Virus record (IMG/VR): IMGVR_UViG_3300031784_000051
Span: 1-49,371 of that record
DNA: 49,371 nt
From: a virus
Reading direction: 5' to 3' (one strand)
Each line of letters opens with the position of its first letter. Position 1 is the stretch's first letter. The position numbers and the translations under genes were made by a program. A model generated the notes under the pieces. That model was given only the letters and a program-made list of their open reading frames with translations. It was not told the origin of the DNA and made no database searches. Positions 33,258-41,996 of this stretch are shown here, in pieces.

Positions 33258-35054
33258 ATGAGTACACCATTAGCTTCATTTCCAGCAAAACTAGGCTCAA
33301 GCGTTGTTTCTAGTGATATATTTTTTATATCAGATTCAACATCCGCAAATAACAATAAGATAACCACCGAAGAGCTTTCAAAAGCTTTCACGGGTTTATA
33401 CGCACAAACGGCTCAAGGGTTTACAATATTTGAAAATACTGAAAATTATGGTTTATCAATAAGCGGTGCGTATGGTTTTGTCGGCATTAATGATAGAACT
33501 CCATTTGTTTCATTAGATGTGGTAGATAATTTAACAGCTACAAATGGTTCGGGTCAAATTAGATTAAGCACCTTAGATTCAGGAAGAAAAATAGCTTTTT
33601 CCTTGTCTGATCCAAATGTTTATTATCAATTTAGCAAAAAACCTAATGATACTAAATTATATCTTGAATCTTCTATTAATAGTGGATCGACGTTTACTAA
33701 TTTATTTGTAGTAGATCAAAGTGGTAATTTTGGTATAACTAATTCTACTGACGCTTTAAGTAATAAGTTCTTAGTAAGTGGTTCATCAGTTCAGTTTCAA
33801 AATTCAGGTAATGCAATACTTTTTGATCCATATAACGGAGAAATTAAAACAAGCGCAACAGATGAAGCTTTATTAATAAATTATAATAACATTGGAGATA
33901 TAAATATAGGTAGAAATGCTGTTTATGTTGATAATAGTTTGAGTGCGCCAAAAATAGGACTTGGACATAATCTTCCAGCATATTTATTGCATCTCAGTGG
34001 CATAGGTCAATTAGCTAGATTTCAATCTAGTAACGCTCAGTCTTACGCAAGTTATAAAAATAGTACTGCAACTTCATATTATGGAATGCAGTCTAATAAA
34101 ATATATTTTGGATCAGAAAGTTCGTTGAGTGAAAAGAATTTAGTATATTCTATTGCAGGTAGCGGATTTCTTGGTTTAGGTACTACAGGGCCTGCTTATA
34201 AATTAGACGTTAGAACTACAGATCCTACTGATAGTACACCAGCTTCGTTTCAAAATACGGATACGCAAGGGTATTGTCAAGTAGTTATTGCTTGTAACAA
34301 AGCTTTTGGCGGTGGCGATACTGGACCAAGAAATAGTTTAGTTACATTTTCAAGATATGATGCCACTCCTGATACTCAAAAATGGTCTATTGGTAATCTA
34401 TATAATGATACTACATTTACATCATTAAATGATTATTTTGTTTTTGTAAAAAATGGTTATGGTGGAATCTCTCCTGATGTAGTTGCAAAATTAAGTCCAG
34501 CAGGTAGTTTAGATATTGATGGAAGTTATACTAGTAGTGATAGTTATTGTAAAGGGAAATTTATTCAAACATATCAAACTAGAGTAACTGGTTTTGATGT
34601 TTATTTTAGCGCAATTAATCCTAATTCTGATATAATTCCAAGCGGAAATAATTATTTACATGCTCCTTTTACAATAACTCCATATGCAGGTTCTGTAGAA
34701 AAAGTTTCTATTTTTACTTCCGATACTGATGCATTATCAAGCTCATATAGATTTGAGATATCGGTAATTACTCCAGCTTATAATCCTGCGGTTCCAAGTG
34801 AATTTGTTACGGGTTTTTATGTAAGTCCACCAAGTGATCCTGTAGCTTATCCTACTAGTGGTATAATTGGTGCAAGCTATTTTAACACTATAAATCCAAA
34901 TGTTATATATTCAAAAACTAAAGCAAATATAAGTGGATCAACCAGTTTTAATTTAGGTCAACTTTTACAATTTAGATTATGTGAACCAACTGGCGGTAAA
35001 AGCACAGCAGTTGATTTTACAGTAGTTTCAACAATTGCATATACTATAACTTAA
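33258..35054 (+). CDS. Fibre-like virion protein in the tail operon
   Basis: 598 residues, 1 bp after the previous gene. Starts MSTPLASFPAKLGSSVVSSDIFFISD, a head often seen in fibre-like phage proteins, with a helix ITTEELSKAF. The body carries VGINDRTPFVSLDVVD (near residue 75) and LGLGTTGPAYKLDVRT (near 310), the same module family as in the two large left-hand fibres, and beta-rich Asn/Ser/Thr-rich segments between. The C-terminal 150 residues look like a beta-sandwich (YAGSVEKVSIFTSDTDALSSSYRFEISVITP). No S74 domain. Its place between two tube-like genes suggests it is mounted on the distal tail as a short fibre. Overlaps the next gene by one base (TAATG). Confidence 0.65.
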   Translation: MSTPLASFPAKLGSSVVSSDIFFISDSTSANNNKITTEELSKAFTGLYAQTAQGFTIFENTENYGLSISGAYGFVGINDRTPFVSLDVVDNLTATNGSGQIRLSTLDSGRKIAFSLSDPNVYYQFSKKPNDTKLYLESSINSGSTFTNLFVVDQSGNFGITNSTDALSNKFLVSGSSVQFQNSGNAILFDPYNGEIKTSATDEALLINYNNIGDINIGRNAVYVDNSLSAPKIGLGHNLPAYLLHLSGIGQLARFQSSNAQSYASYKNSTATSYYGMQSNKIYFGSESSLSEKNLVYSIAGSGFLGLGTTGPAYKLDVRTTDPTDSTPASFQNTDTQGYCQVVIACNKAFGGGDTGPRNSLVTFSRYDATPDTQKWSIGNLYNDTTFTSLNDYFVFVKNGYGGISPDVVAKLSPAGSLDIDGSYTSSDSYCKGKFIQTYQTRVTGFDVYFSAINPNSDIIPSGNNYLHAPFTITPYAGSVEKVSIFTSDTDALSSSYRFEISVITPAYNPAVPSEFVTGFYVSPPSDPVAYPTSGIIGASYFNTINPNVIYSKTKANISGSTSFNLGQLLQFRLCEPTGGKSTAVDFTVVSTIAYTIT

Positions 35055-35860
35055 TGAGTAAATATATAAAATATGAAAACATAGATTTTCGAATTAATAA
35101 TAATATTTTTTATTCGAAATCTGTGCAGCTTTCATTGAATACTAATATTTCGCCAATTCTTTTATCGGATGGGTCTTTATTAAGATATGCACCAGAAAAT
35201 ACTATCGTTGGATCTTTGGATACAGATTTTTATTTAACTGGATCTTTGCCTTCATTTCTAGAACCAACTTCAAATTTAGAGTCTTCAATTGAATGCATTT
35301 TTGCTGGTGTTAAAATAACAGATTGTTATTTAAAATCTATATCTTTTAATGTATCAAATTTTTCACCAATTCTTTTAAAAGCTAACTTTGACTGGTATGG
35401 GAAATTAAATTCGACGAATAGTACAACTGATATGCGACCATTTTATTCAAATAGAAATCCTAGCTTATCAGAAATATCACACGCTAATAATACATATTTG
35501 ATTGATACAAATAAAGTTTTTGGTTTTTCAGAAATATTTAATTTTAATTATTCAGAATCTGTGGATAGAATTCCTTTTTTTGCAAATGATCAGATAACAC
35601 CTTTTAGAGTTGCTAAAACTAATAAAATGAAATCAATTTCTGTTGAGGGCAATTTTCCAAAAAAATCAAACGTTTTAGAAATACAAGGAACGACAACTAA
35701 TTGCGAATTATATTTAAAAGATTATAGTTCTAATCTTTTGAAAACTTTTAATATTTCTGGAGTTATCGAATCTCGTTCTTTCAATGTAACAACAGATGGT
35801 TTATTACAAAGTTCTTTAGCGATAACACAACGTTTAGCACCACTTAGAAATACATTATGA
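35054..35860 (+). CDS. Tail tube-like protein B (distal tail)
   Basis: 268 residues. Two beta halves: residues ~10-120 (FYSKSVQLSLNTNISPILL ... GSLDTDFYLTGSLPSFLEP ... DCYLKSISFNVSNFSPILLK) and ~150-268 (SEIFNFNYSESVDRIPFF ... MKSISVEGNFPKKSNVLE ... LYLKDYSSNLLKTFNISG, with a final hairpin). The halves echo each other and tube-like protein A (LYLKDYSSN against NIVIKG; SISFNVSNFSPI against AFSLSCSVGEVP), so A and B look like remote paralogues. Coupled to its neighbours by a TAATG start and an ATGA end. Probably a second ring or adaptor near the tail tip; the assignment is tentative. Confidence 0.5.
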   Translation: MSKYIKYENIDFRINNNIFYSKSVQLSLNTNISPILLSDGSLLRYAPENTIVGSLDTDFYLTGSLPSFLEPTSNLESSIECIFAGVKITDCYLKSISFNVSNFSPILLKANFDWYGKLNSTNSTTDMRPFYSNRNPSLSEISHANNTYLIDTNKVFGFSEIFNFNYSESVDRIPFFANDQITPFRVAKTNKMKSISVEGNFPKKSNVLEIQGTTTNCELYLKDYSSNLLKTFNISGVIESRSFNVTTDGLLQSSLAITQRLAPLRNTL

Positions 35861-37857
35861 GTAAATTTTTAGATACGCAATTTTCAGTTACTGGGATTAA
35901 AAATTTTTATGCTGGAGCTTCATACGATCAATATGATTTGGTTGATTTTCAGTATTATACTGGTAATGCAATTTATCCAAAAGATTTGTCAGGTCTATTT
36001 GCATGGTTTAATTTAGATAATTTAAATAATTTAGAATTTGATAGTTCTGGAAAGATCTCTGCTTGGTATAATTCTGCTCCAGGTCATTCTGCTGAAAATT
36101 TATATAATTTTGATACGTCTGATAATACTAGACCGAAATACAGTCAAGATAAAAACGCTGTAGTTTTTGAAGCTAATGCTGATATAGGAACTCTTAATCA
36201 ATTATATACTCATCCTACTTCTCCAAATTTTTCTGGTTTTTTAACTGGAGATAGATGTTGGTTTATTGTTTATGAATTTGATAGTTTAAGATCAGGTAAT
36301 TTAACTACTCCTCAAGGTTATTATGCTAATTACGCAACGATAATAAATACAGATGAAAAAAATATTTCAACTGCATCTACTGGTTATTTAGGTGTTTATG
36401 GAAATAATTCTGATAATATTATCAACTCTAATGTTTTAGCTAAATCTCAAGAATTTGTTATGGATAGTAATCCAGCAAATTTATATCCGACAGCTTCATC
36501 TTTAAATTCAGCTTTTTCTTCAGCAGATTTATTGAATAAAAATATAATTTCCATAGTTAAAAATAACACCACTAATAATTTAATATTAAGAAACAATGGT
36601 CAAGAAATTTTAAATATAACAACTACAAATTTTGCAAGTGGTTGCGCTAGCTTAAGAATAGGAACCGCTGGTAATTTTCATGGAGTTGTCCCTGCTGGTG
36701 CTGTTTATAATTATGATGCTAGCAATATTTCAATAAATGAAATACTCGGATATAGTGCGCTACCAACAAACGAACAAATAACTGGTTTAGAAAAATATTT
36801 ATTTAAAAAACATTTTTTAAATTCTGATAATTTATATATAGCTAAAGATGATTTTACAGCTTCGTCTTATCAATACAGTCCGATAAATTTAACTGGCGCT
36901 TTAAATCTTACAAAAGATATCGATTTTATTTTTAATAAAACATATGGTTGCTCTGCCAGTTTTTCAACAAAAGCTATAAAAGCAAATTATGGAGACGGTT
37001 ATTATACAAATGTTATACCAAATATTAATAATATTATTACTAATTTTACTTTGAGTTATAATGGATTGACGGACAAACAGGCAAATTCTTTAATCGGTTT
37101 TTTTCAAAACAGTTTTGAATATCAGCCATTAACGCTAACATCTTCTTATGAAAATGTCGAGATAGATTTATTTTATCCTTACAAGGATAATGCAAAAATT
37201 TATTTCGAAAACTTAGATCAAAAATGCGTTGATTCAAATATTAATAATATAACAATAAATTGTACGACAGCCTACGATTCAAGCTTAGATTATAAAGGAT
37301 ATTTAGTTACAAATGAAGAAGTTATAAGATTTTTCGATTTCGCTAAAGTTTATAATTATAATGATGTTGTTTATTATAAAAGCTCATCATTAGAAGGTGG
37401 TTATTATTGGTTCACGGGACAAAATCCAACTTTAGTAACTTCAGAACAAAGCCCAACAGGATCAAATAGTTTATTTACAAGAGATTTTTATTTTAAACCA
37501 GATCTTGATTTTTCTATACCTGTAAAGCCCAGATTTTTAAAAAATGAATATGAGTTAACGTCCGTTACTTTTGAACAAGATGGTATAAATAAAAATATTT
37601 TAGATCTTTCTTTAACTTTTAATGGGCGTTCTGATAAAGAAGCTATTGCTATTTTAAAATTTTTAGATGCTCATTGTGGTTTTAAATTGTTTGAATTTAT
37701 TCTACCAGAACCTTATAATAAAAATATAACTGTTTATTGTCCAGAGTGGAATCACACATATAAATTCAAAGACAATCACGATATATCTGTTAAATTTTTA
37801 GAGTTTAAGGGAAAAACCGCTTCTGATATATATTTCAATACTTTACTATCGTTATGA
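35857..37857 (+). CDS. Lambda M-like minor tail protein with LamG-like domain and duplicated M domain
   Basis: 666 residues. After a short head, residues ~40-325 look like a concanavalin/LamG-type domain (LFAWFNLDNLNNLEFDSSGK, ISAWYNSAPG, closing with ITGLEKYLFKKHF). Residues ~369-455 match the phage minor tail (M-type) domain: NYGDGYYTN, then FTLSYNGLTDKQANSLIGFF and YENVEIDLFYPY. Residues ~489-535 have a carbohydrate-binding-like outline (VYNYNDVVYYKSSS, YYWFTG). Residues ~567-655 repeat the M domain (LSLTFNGRSDKEAIAILKFL, CPEWNHTYKF, VKFLEF). Lambda gpM is about 110 residues, so this is a greatly enlarged version; the extra domains probably face outward and could bind cell-surface sugars. 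ATGA overlaps at both ends. Confidence 0.72.
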   Translation: MSKFLDTQFSVTGIKNFYAGASYDQYDLVDFQYYTGNAIYPKDLSGLFAWFNLDNLNNLEFDSSGKISAWYNSAPGHSAENLYNFDTSDNTRPKYSQDKNAVVFEANADIGTLNQLYTHPTSPNFSGFLTGDRCWFIVYEFDSLRSGNLTTPQGYYANYATIINTDEKNISTASTGYLGVYGNNSDNIINSNVLAKSQEFVMDSNPANLYPTASSLNSAFSSADLLNKNIISIVKNNTTNNLILRNNGQEILNITTTNFASGCASLRIGTAGNFHGVVPAGAVYNYDASNISINEILGYSALPTNEQITGLEKYLFKKHFLNSDNLYIAKDDFTASSYQYSPINLTGALNLTKDIDFIFNKTYGCSASFSTKAIKANYGDGYYTNVIPNINNIITNFTLSYNGLTDKQANSLIGFFQNSFEYQPLTLTSSYENVEIDLFYPYKDNAKIYFENLDQKCVDSNINNITINCTTAYDSSLDYKGYLVTNEEVIRFFDFAKVYNYNDVVYYKSSSLEGGYYWFTGQNPTLVTSEQSPTGSNSLFTRDFYFKPDLDFSIPVKPRFLKNEYELTSVTFEQDGINKNILDLSLTFNGRSDKEAIAILKFLDAHCGFKLFEFILPEPYNKNITVYCPEWNHTYKFKDNHDISVKFLEFKGKTASDIYFNTLLSL

Positions 37858-40604
37858 CATATACAAATATTACAGGAGTTAACGTGGGAAATTGTTTAAC
37901 TGGTTTTGGAATTCATTTTCCAGTTACTGTTATAAATGATGGTAATTCTGAAGTTCTTTATTCTTTTGCGGTCACTAATTCTACCAATTTTTCTTTATCT
38001 AGTTCTTCAGTTAGTTTATATCCAAGCAATTCTGGCGTATTTGATATCTTTTATAAACCTACAATAGAAGGTTTGGCGCAAGATGAAATTTCTGATATAA
38101 CTATAAACTCTGTATCGGTTGAAGATAATTCACTTGATCCAAGCGGAGTTATAACAATTAAAGCTACTGGTCGTAGTATCATCAATATAACAGGCGGAAA
38201 TCCAAGATCATTTAGGGTGGTTGGAAGTTTTTCCGCTAATGATGGTCCAAAATTTAATTTTTATTGGAAACATCCAACTGGAATAACTGGAGATAATTTA
38301 CATAATTATTTTATTACTGGATATAATTTGCAATTGTCTAGCGATTCAGATTTTGATCCATTGTTATATACAAAAGAAATAAATATCTCATCAAATACAA
38401 ATTTAAATCCTAAGTATGCTAGTTATTATGGTTTTAATGATGAAGATATTTTCACATCAATAACGAAAAATGATTTATCTTCATTAGCACTAGATACACC
38501 TTATTATGCAAGATTATATACATGTACTGTTAATAATACAGGCGTTAGCGTATACGCTTCTGGAGTAAATTCTAAAACTGATGGTTTACCATCAGAAATA
38601 GCCGTTGGATATTCTGGGACTCCTATTGCAATAAAAATAGAAAAACAACCACTAAATGTATATATCGAAGCTAATCAATATACATCAATGTATGATTTAG
38701 ATTCAAAAATATTAAGTTTGGTTGGCAGCAGTGCAGATATGTCTTTTTATTCTGGTATAAATATATATTTACCAGAAAATTCTATTTTTAGATCTGATAA
38801 TACTGCTTTGCCAGCCATTAAATTAGATGGTGTTTATTTAAATTTTACTGGTTCTACCACTTTGCTGCCTAGTAATGATACTGTTGTTAATATATATGTT
38901 CCTACTAGTACGGTTATAGCGGGTCAACATGGGAAAGGTGGTAAAGTTAAATTTAATAATAATATACAAACTAATAAAGCGCAAGGAAATTTTACTTGGG
39001 AATATTATAATTTTACGCAAGATATAACTACACAGCAAAATAATACAACTCAAGCTTATAATAACACGAATCAAAAAGAAATATATGATACTTCAAATGG
39101 GGGACCAGCTATTTCATTGAAATTACAAAGCAACAATCAAATTCAAGAAATAAGAAAAGATATAAAATATAAAATCCATTCGCAAGTTGGTTCTAGAATT
39201 TATTCTGGAGGTGGAGGTACTAAAGCTGGTATTCATATTGTAGGAGGTAATGGGGCTTCATCTTTTCAATTTTTAGGATTTCAATCATCAGATACACAAG
39301 ATAATTCTATGTATCCAATGTATTTTCCAGTAAATGGAAATTTATCTAACAATAATTTATATATAAATTGGAACGTTTATTATAGAAATAATTTTGGTGG
39401 ATCTATTAAATCAAGCACTGTGTCTCCTGCTTTTCCTTACTGGGGAGAAGTAGGATTCAATAAAAGCATTTTTTTAAATAGAAAAGCGGATTTAAATAAA
39501 GAAACAAATGAATATTTATTTTCTACTGTTATAAATAGCGCTCCACCTGATTTGGGCGTTGATTTTTATGGAGATCAAATTAGTAATTATCGTTATGAAT
39601 TTTTACCAATAAATAATTTAACTGAAAATCGTCAGCCGGGATACCTTGTCGAATCATTATCAGAAAGTTATGTAAAATTATTTATCGCTAATTCTTCATT
39701 TATACCAACTGATTATACTTTTAGATTTGCAAATAATGGACTTACTAGCGCAACAAATTGGACAGGGGGAACATCAGCTAGTCCAAGTTTATATACTTTA
39801 TCTAGTACTAATGCTGGCGATTATGTTTCTAATTTTGAAAGTTTATCATATAAGGCTTTAAGATTAAAACAAAATAAAGATATTCACATTGATTTTTCGA
39901 GTTCAATTAATAAAAATTGCAAAAATTTTGATATGTTTTTTGTTTGCGCTTTCGACAGTATAGCTTTGAATCAAGGAACAAATACTGTTGCAAAATTATT
40001 TGACTGGACTTTAACTAGTTCCGCAAATAATACAGTCAAAAATCAAATTTCAGTTTTTAGGCTTACAGAAAATCAGACAACTTATACATCAAAAGATGAT
40101 CTAATATTTGATTTTAAATTATTGCCATTGGTTAATCAAAAAGACGAATCTTCGATAACAAATTTTGCTTTTACAGGAATAGCTACAAAAGATATTCAAA
40201 AAATATCGAAACCTTTGAGTGGAAGTGGAAGTTTTAGACCTTTTATAATAAATATTTCTAGATATTCAGATACTTATTATATTTATGTTAACGGCATTTT
40301 ATTAAAAACAACAAATTCGTTAGGTGGTCCTAGCAACATATTGTCTTCAACCGCTAATTTAATAACGAATTTAAATTCAACTACATTCAAGTTGATCAAT
40401 TCATCATCTTTTTATATTAATTATTTTGATATTTTATTTTATAGTAGGACTATAACTGCTTCAGAAAGACAGCAAGTTAATAATTATTTAACTAACTCTT
40501 ATTTAAATTTATTTGCGGGAAGCCTGGCCACAGAATTAGATCTTAAATCTAATGCGTATGCTTATAGATTACCGAATATTTTTAATTTAGCTGGTAAATC
40601 TTAA
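37854..40604 (+). CDS. Multidomain tail-tip protein: Ig-like, FN3-like and LamG-like domains
   Basis: 916 residues with no lambda counterpart, lying between the M-like and L-like genes. Residues ~8-107 resemble an ASH/HYDIN-type Ig domain (IHFPVTVINDGNSEVLYSFAV, SGVFDIFYKPTIEG). Residues ~110-270 look fibronectin III-like (FNFYWKHPTGITGDN, TPYYARLYTCTVNNTGVS). The middle is Gly/Asn-rich with beta-helix character (GGGGTKAGIHIVGGNGASS). Residues ~660-905 form a LamG/concanavalin-like domain closing with FDILFYSRTITASERQQVNN. Probably an exposed virion protein for attachment to cell-surface glycans. Translationally coupled by ATGA, so made together with the tail tip. Confidence 0.6.
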   Translation: MTYTNITGVNVGNCLTGFGIHFPVTVINDGNSEVLYSFAVTNSTNFSLSSSSVSLYPSNSGVFDIFYKPTIEGLAQDEISDITINSVSVEDNSLDPSGVITIKATGRSIINITGGNPRSFRVVGSFSANDGPKFNFYWKHPTGITGDNLHNYFITGYNLQLSSDSDFDPLLYTKEINISSNTNLNPKYASYYGFNDEDIFTSITKNDLSSLALDTPYYARLYTCTVNNTGVSVYASGVNSKTDGLPSEIAVGYSGTPIAIKIEKQPLNVYIEANQYTSMYDLDSKILSLVGSSADMSFYSGINIYLPENSIFRSDNTALPAIKLDGVYLNFTGSTTLLPSNDTVVNIYVPTSTVIAGQHGKGGKVKFNNNIQTNKAQGNFTWEYYNFTQDITTQQNNTTQAYNNTNQKEIYDTSNGGPAISLKLQSNNQIQEIRKDIKYKIHSQVGSRIYSGGGGTKAGIHIVGGNGASSFQFLGFQSSDTQDNSMYPMYFPVNGNLSNNNLYINWNVYYRNNFGGSIKSSTVSPAFPYWGEVGFNKSIFLNRKADLNKETNEYLFSTVINSAPPDLGVDFYGDQISNYRYEFLPINNLTENRQPGYLVESLSESYVKLFIANSSFIPTDYTFRFANNGLTSATNWTGGTSASPSLYTLSSTNAGDYVSNFESLSYKALRLKQNKDIHIDFSSSINKNCKNFDMFFVCAFDSIALNQGTNTVAKLFDWTLTSSANNTVKNQISVFRLTENQTTYTSKDDLIFDFKLLPLVNQKDESSITNFAFTGIATKDIQKISKPLSGSGSFRPFIINISRYSDTYYIYVNGILLKTTNSLGGPSNILSSTANLITNLNSTTFKLINSSSFYINYFDILFYSRTITASERQQVNNYLTNSYLNLFAGSLATELDLKSNAYAYRLPNIFNLAGKS

Positions 40605-40608
40605 CTTT

Positions 40609-41676
40609 ATGAATACTTTTTTTAAATTAGATAATTATGTCGTTTTAGACCTTTTTGAACTACAGTTAGAAGCTACGGAGGGTTATTTAAGATTTCATGG
40701 TTCAAAGAATTTTTCACGCGATATAATTTTTCAGGGTCAAACTTATATTTTTATACCATGTGAATTGTCTAATATAGAATCTTCTTCAAATGGAAAACAA
40801 TCTAAACCAACAATAAAAATTGCAAATATAAATAATTATATTTCATATATTTTGAAAGATAGATCTGATTTAATTGGAAACGCTTTTAATAGAAAAAAGA
40901 TTTTGGCTAAAGATTTAGATTCTGAAAATTTTGAAAATGGTATAAATCCATTCGGTATTTCTAATTTTAAAACTCATATCGCTTTTGATGAATTTATTGT
41001 AAATTTAAAAAAATTAGAGAATAAAGAACATGTTGAAATTGAATTAGCGACAAAAATTGATTTGCAAAATTTAAACATACCAGCAAGAAAAATAACAAAT
41101 GATACTTGTTCTTGGTGTTATAGATGTTATGGGTGTAATTATGGAAATACTTCAGATTATGAAGGTCCAGTTGTAATTATATCTCAATATTCACCTAATG
41201 CATTACCGAGTAAAGATTATTTTCTATCCTTAAATTCTTATGATGTCGGTATTCCTATAGCAGATGAAAATGATAAAACATTTTTATCTAGTTATAAAGC
41301 TAATCTAGCGAATAATTCATATAATTTATCTACATTGAGATATAGTGGTCAATGGTCTCCAACTGCGATTTATAATTCTGGTGATTTTGTTTATTTAGAT
41401 TATTTGCCCAATGTGTTAACGAATGGAACTAATGCTTCAACCGTCAATCTATCAAACAAATCTAAAAACTTTTATGTTTGTATTGAAAGTGATATTATCA
41501 ATAAACAACCGGATATGAATACAGATGTATGGAAACAAGATCAATGCTCTAAAACTTTAAGAGGCTGTTTATTAAGATTTCAAGATTATATTGTTAAAGA
41601 TAGTAATGCAGTATCAAATAAAGCTTTACCTTTTGGTGCATTTCCATCGACATTTCAATATGATAATAAATCCTGA
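40609..41676 (+). CDS. Lambda L-type minor tail protein with Cys cluster and inserted sugar-binding-like domain
   Basis: 355 residues against about 230 for lambda gpL. The N-terminal part has the L-family outline (VLDLFELQLEATEGYLRFHG, IIFQGQTYIFIPCEL, AFDEFIVNLKKLENKEHVEI). Cysteines 167, 170, 173 and 176 form C-x2-C-x2-C-x2-C (CSWCYRCYGCNYG), and C313 and C320 form C-x6-C in QCSKTLRGCLLRF. Lambda gpL binds a [4Fe-4S] cluster through four Cys, the last two also C-x6-C, so a cluster is likely here, with two extra Cys. The extra length is an insert at ~180-312 whose end (GQWSPTAIYNSGDFVYLDY .. FYVCIE .. W) resembles CBM5/12 chitin-binding folds. Lies upstream of the K-, I- and J-type genes as in lambda. 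Confidence 0.82.
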   Translation: MNTFFKLDNYVVLDLFELQLEATEGYLRFHGSKNFSRDIIFQGQTYIFIPCELSNIESSSNGKQSKPTIKIANINNYISYILKDRSDLIGNAFNRKKILAKDLDSENFENGINPFGISNFKTHIAFDEFIVNLKKLENKEHVEIELATKIDLQNLNIPARKITNDTCSWCYRCYGCNYGNTSDYEGPVVIISQYSPNALPSKDYFLSLNSYDVGIPIADENDKTFLSSYKANLANNSYNLSTLRYSGQWSPTAIYNSGDFVYLDYLPNVLTNGTNASTVNLSNKSKNFYVCIESDIINKQPDMNTDVWKQDQCSKTLRGCLLRFQDYIVKDSNAVSNKALPFGAFPSTFQYDNKS

Positions 41677-41992
41677 GTTGCTAGATCAAATTAAGTCATA
41701 TTGCAATAAAAACCCTTCAATTGAAAACTGTGGTTTTATTGTAGAAGATTCTGGGAAATTGTCTTTTGTACCAGTAGATAATAAACACCCTGATTCTATA
41801 AATTATTTCGTTGTTTCTCCTAGAGATTATCTTAATATAAAACAAAAATATAAAATAAAATATTTATTTCATAATCATAGATCTGAAGCATCTTTTTCTA
41901 ATGTAGATATTCATTATCAAAAATATCATGGTATGAATATGTTGTTATATATATTAGATACCGATGAATTTAAAGAAATAAAGTGTAAATAA
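41660..41992 (+). CDS. Stand-alone JAB/MPN metalloprotease-like tail protein (K-like, N-terminal half only)
   Basis: 110 residues from the ATG at 41660, which overlaps the L-like gene by 17 bp. The JAMM residues are present: E22 in SIENCGFI, then H71-x-H73 (LFHNHRSEASFSNVD), S80 and D83. The gap between H73 and S80 is six residues, where the textbook motif has seven. Lambda-type gpK has this domain followed by an NlpC/P60 cell-wall hydrolase; the second domain is absent here, so the phage must carry its wall-degrading activity elsewhere or lack it in the tail tip. An upstream ATG at 41591 would add 23 unlikely residues inside the L-like coding region. Confidence 0.78.
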   Translation: MIINPELLDQIKSYCNKNPSIENCGFIVEDSGKLSFVPVDNKHPDSINYFVVSPRDYLNIKQKYKIKYLFHNHRSEASFSNVDIHYQKYHGMNMLLYILDTDEFKEIKCK

Positions 41993-41996
41993 GTCT

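Noticed and set aside
41591-41659. Longer start for the JAB gene at 41591
   Set aside because: The extra residues lie inside the L-like coding region, show no family pattern, and the ATG at 41660 begins just before the conserved helix.
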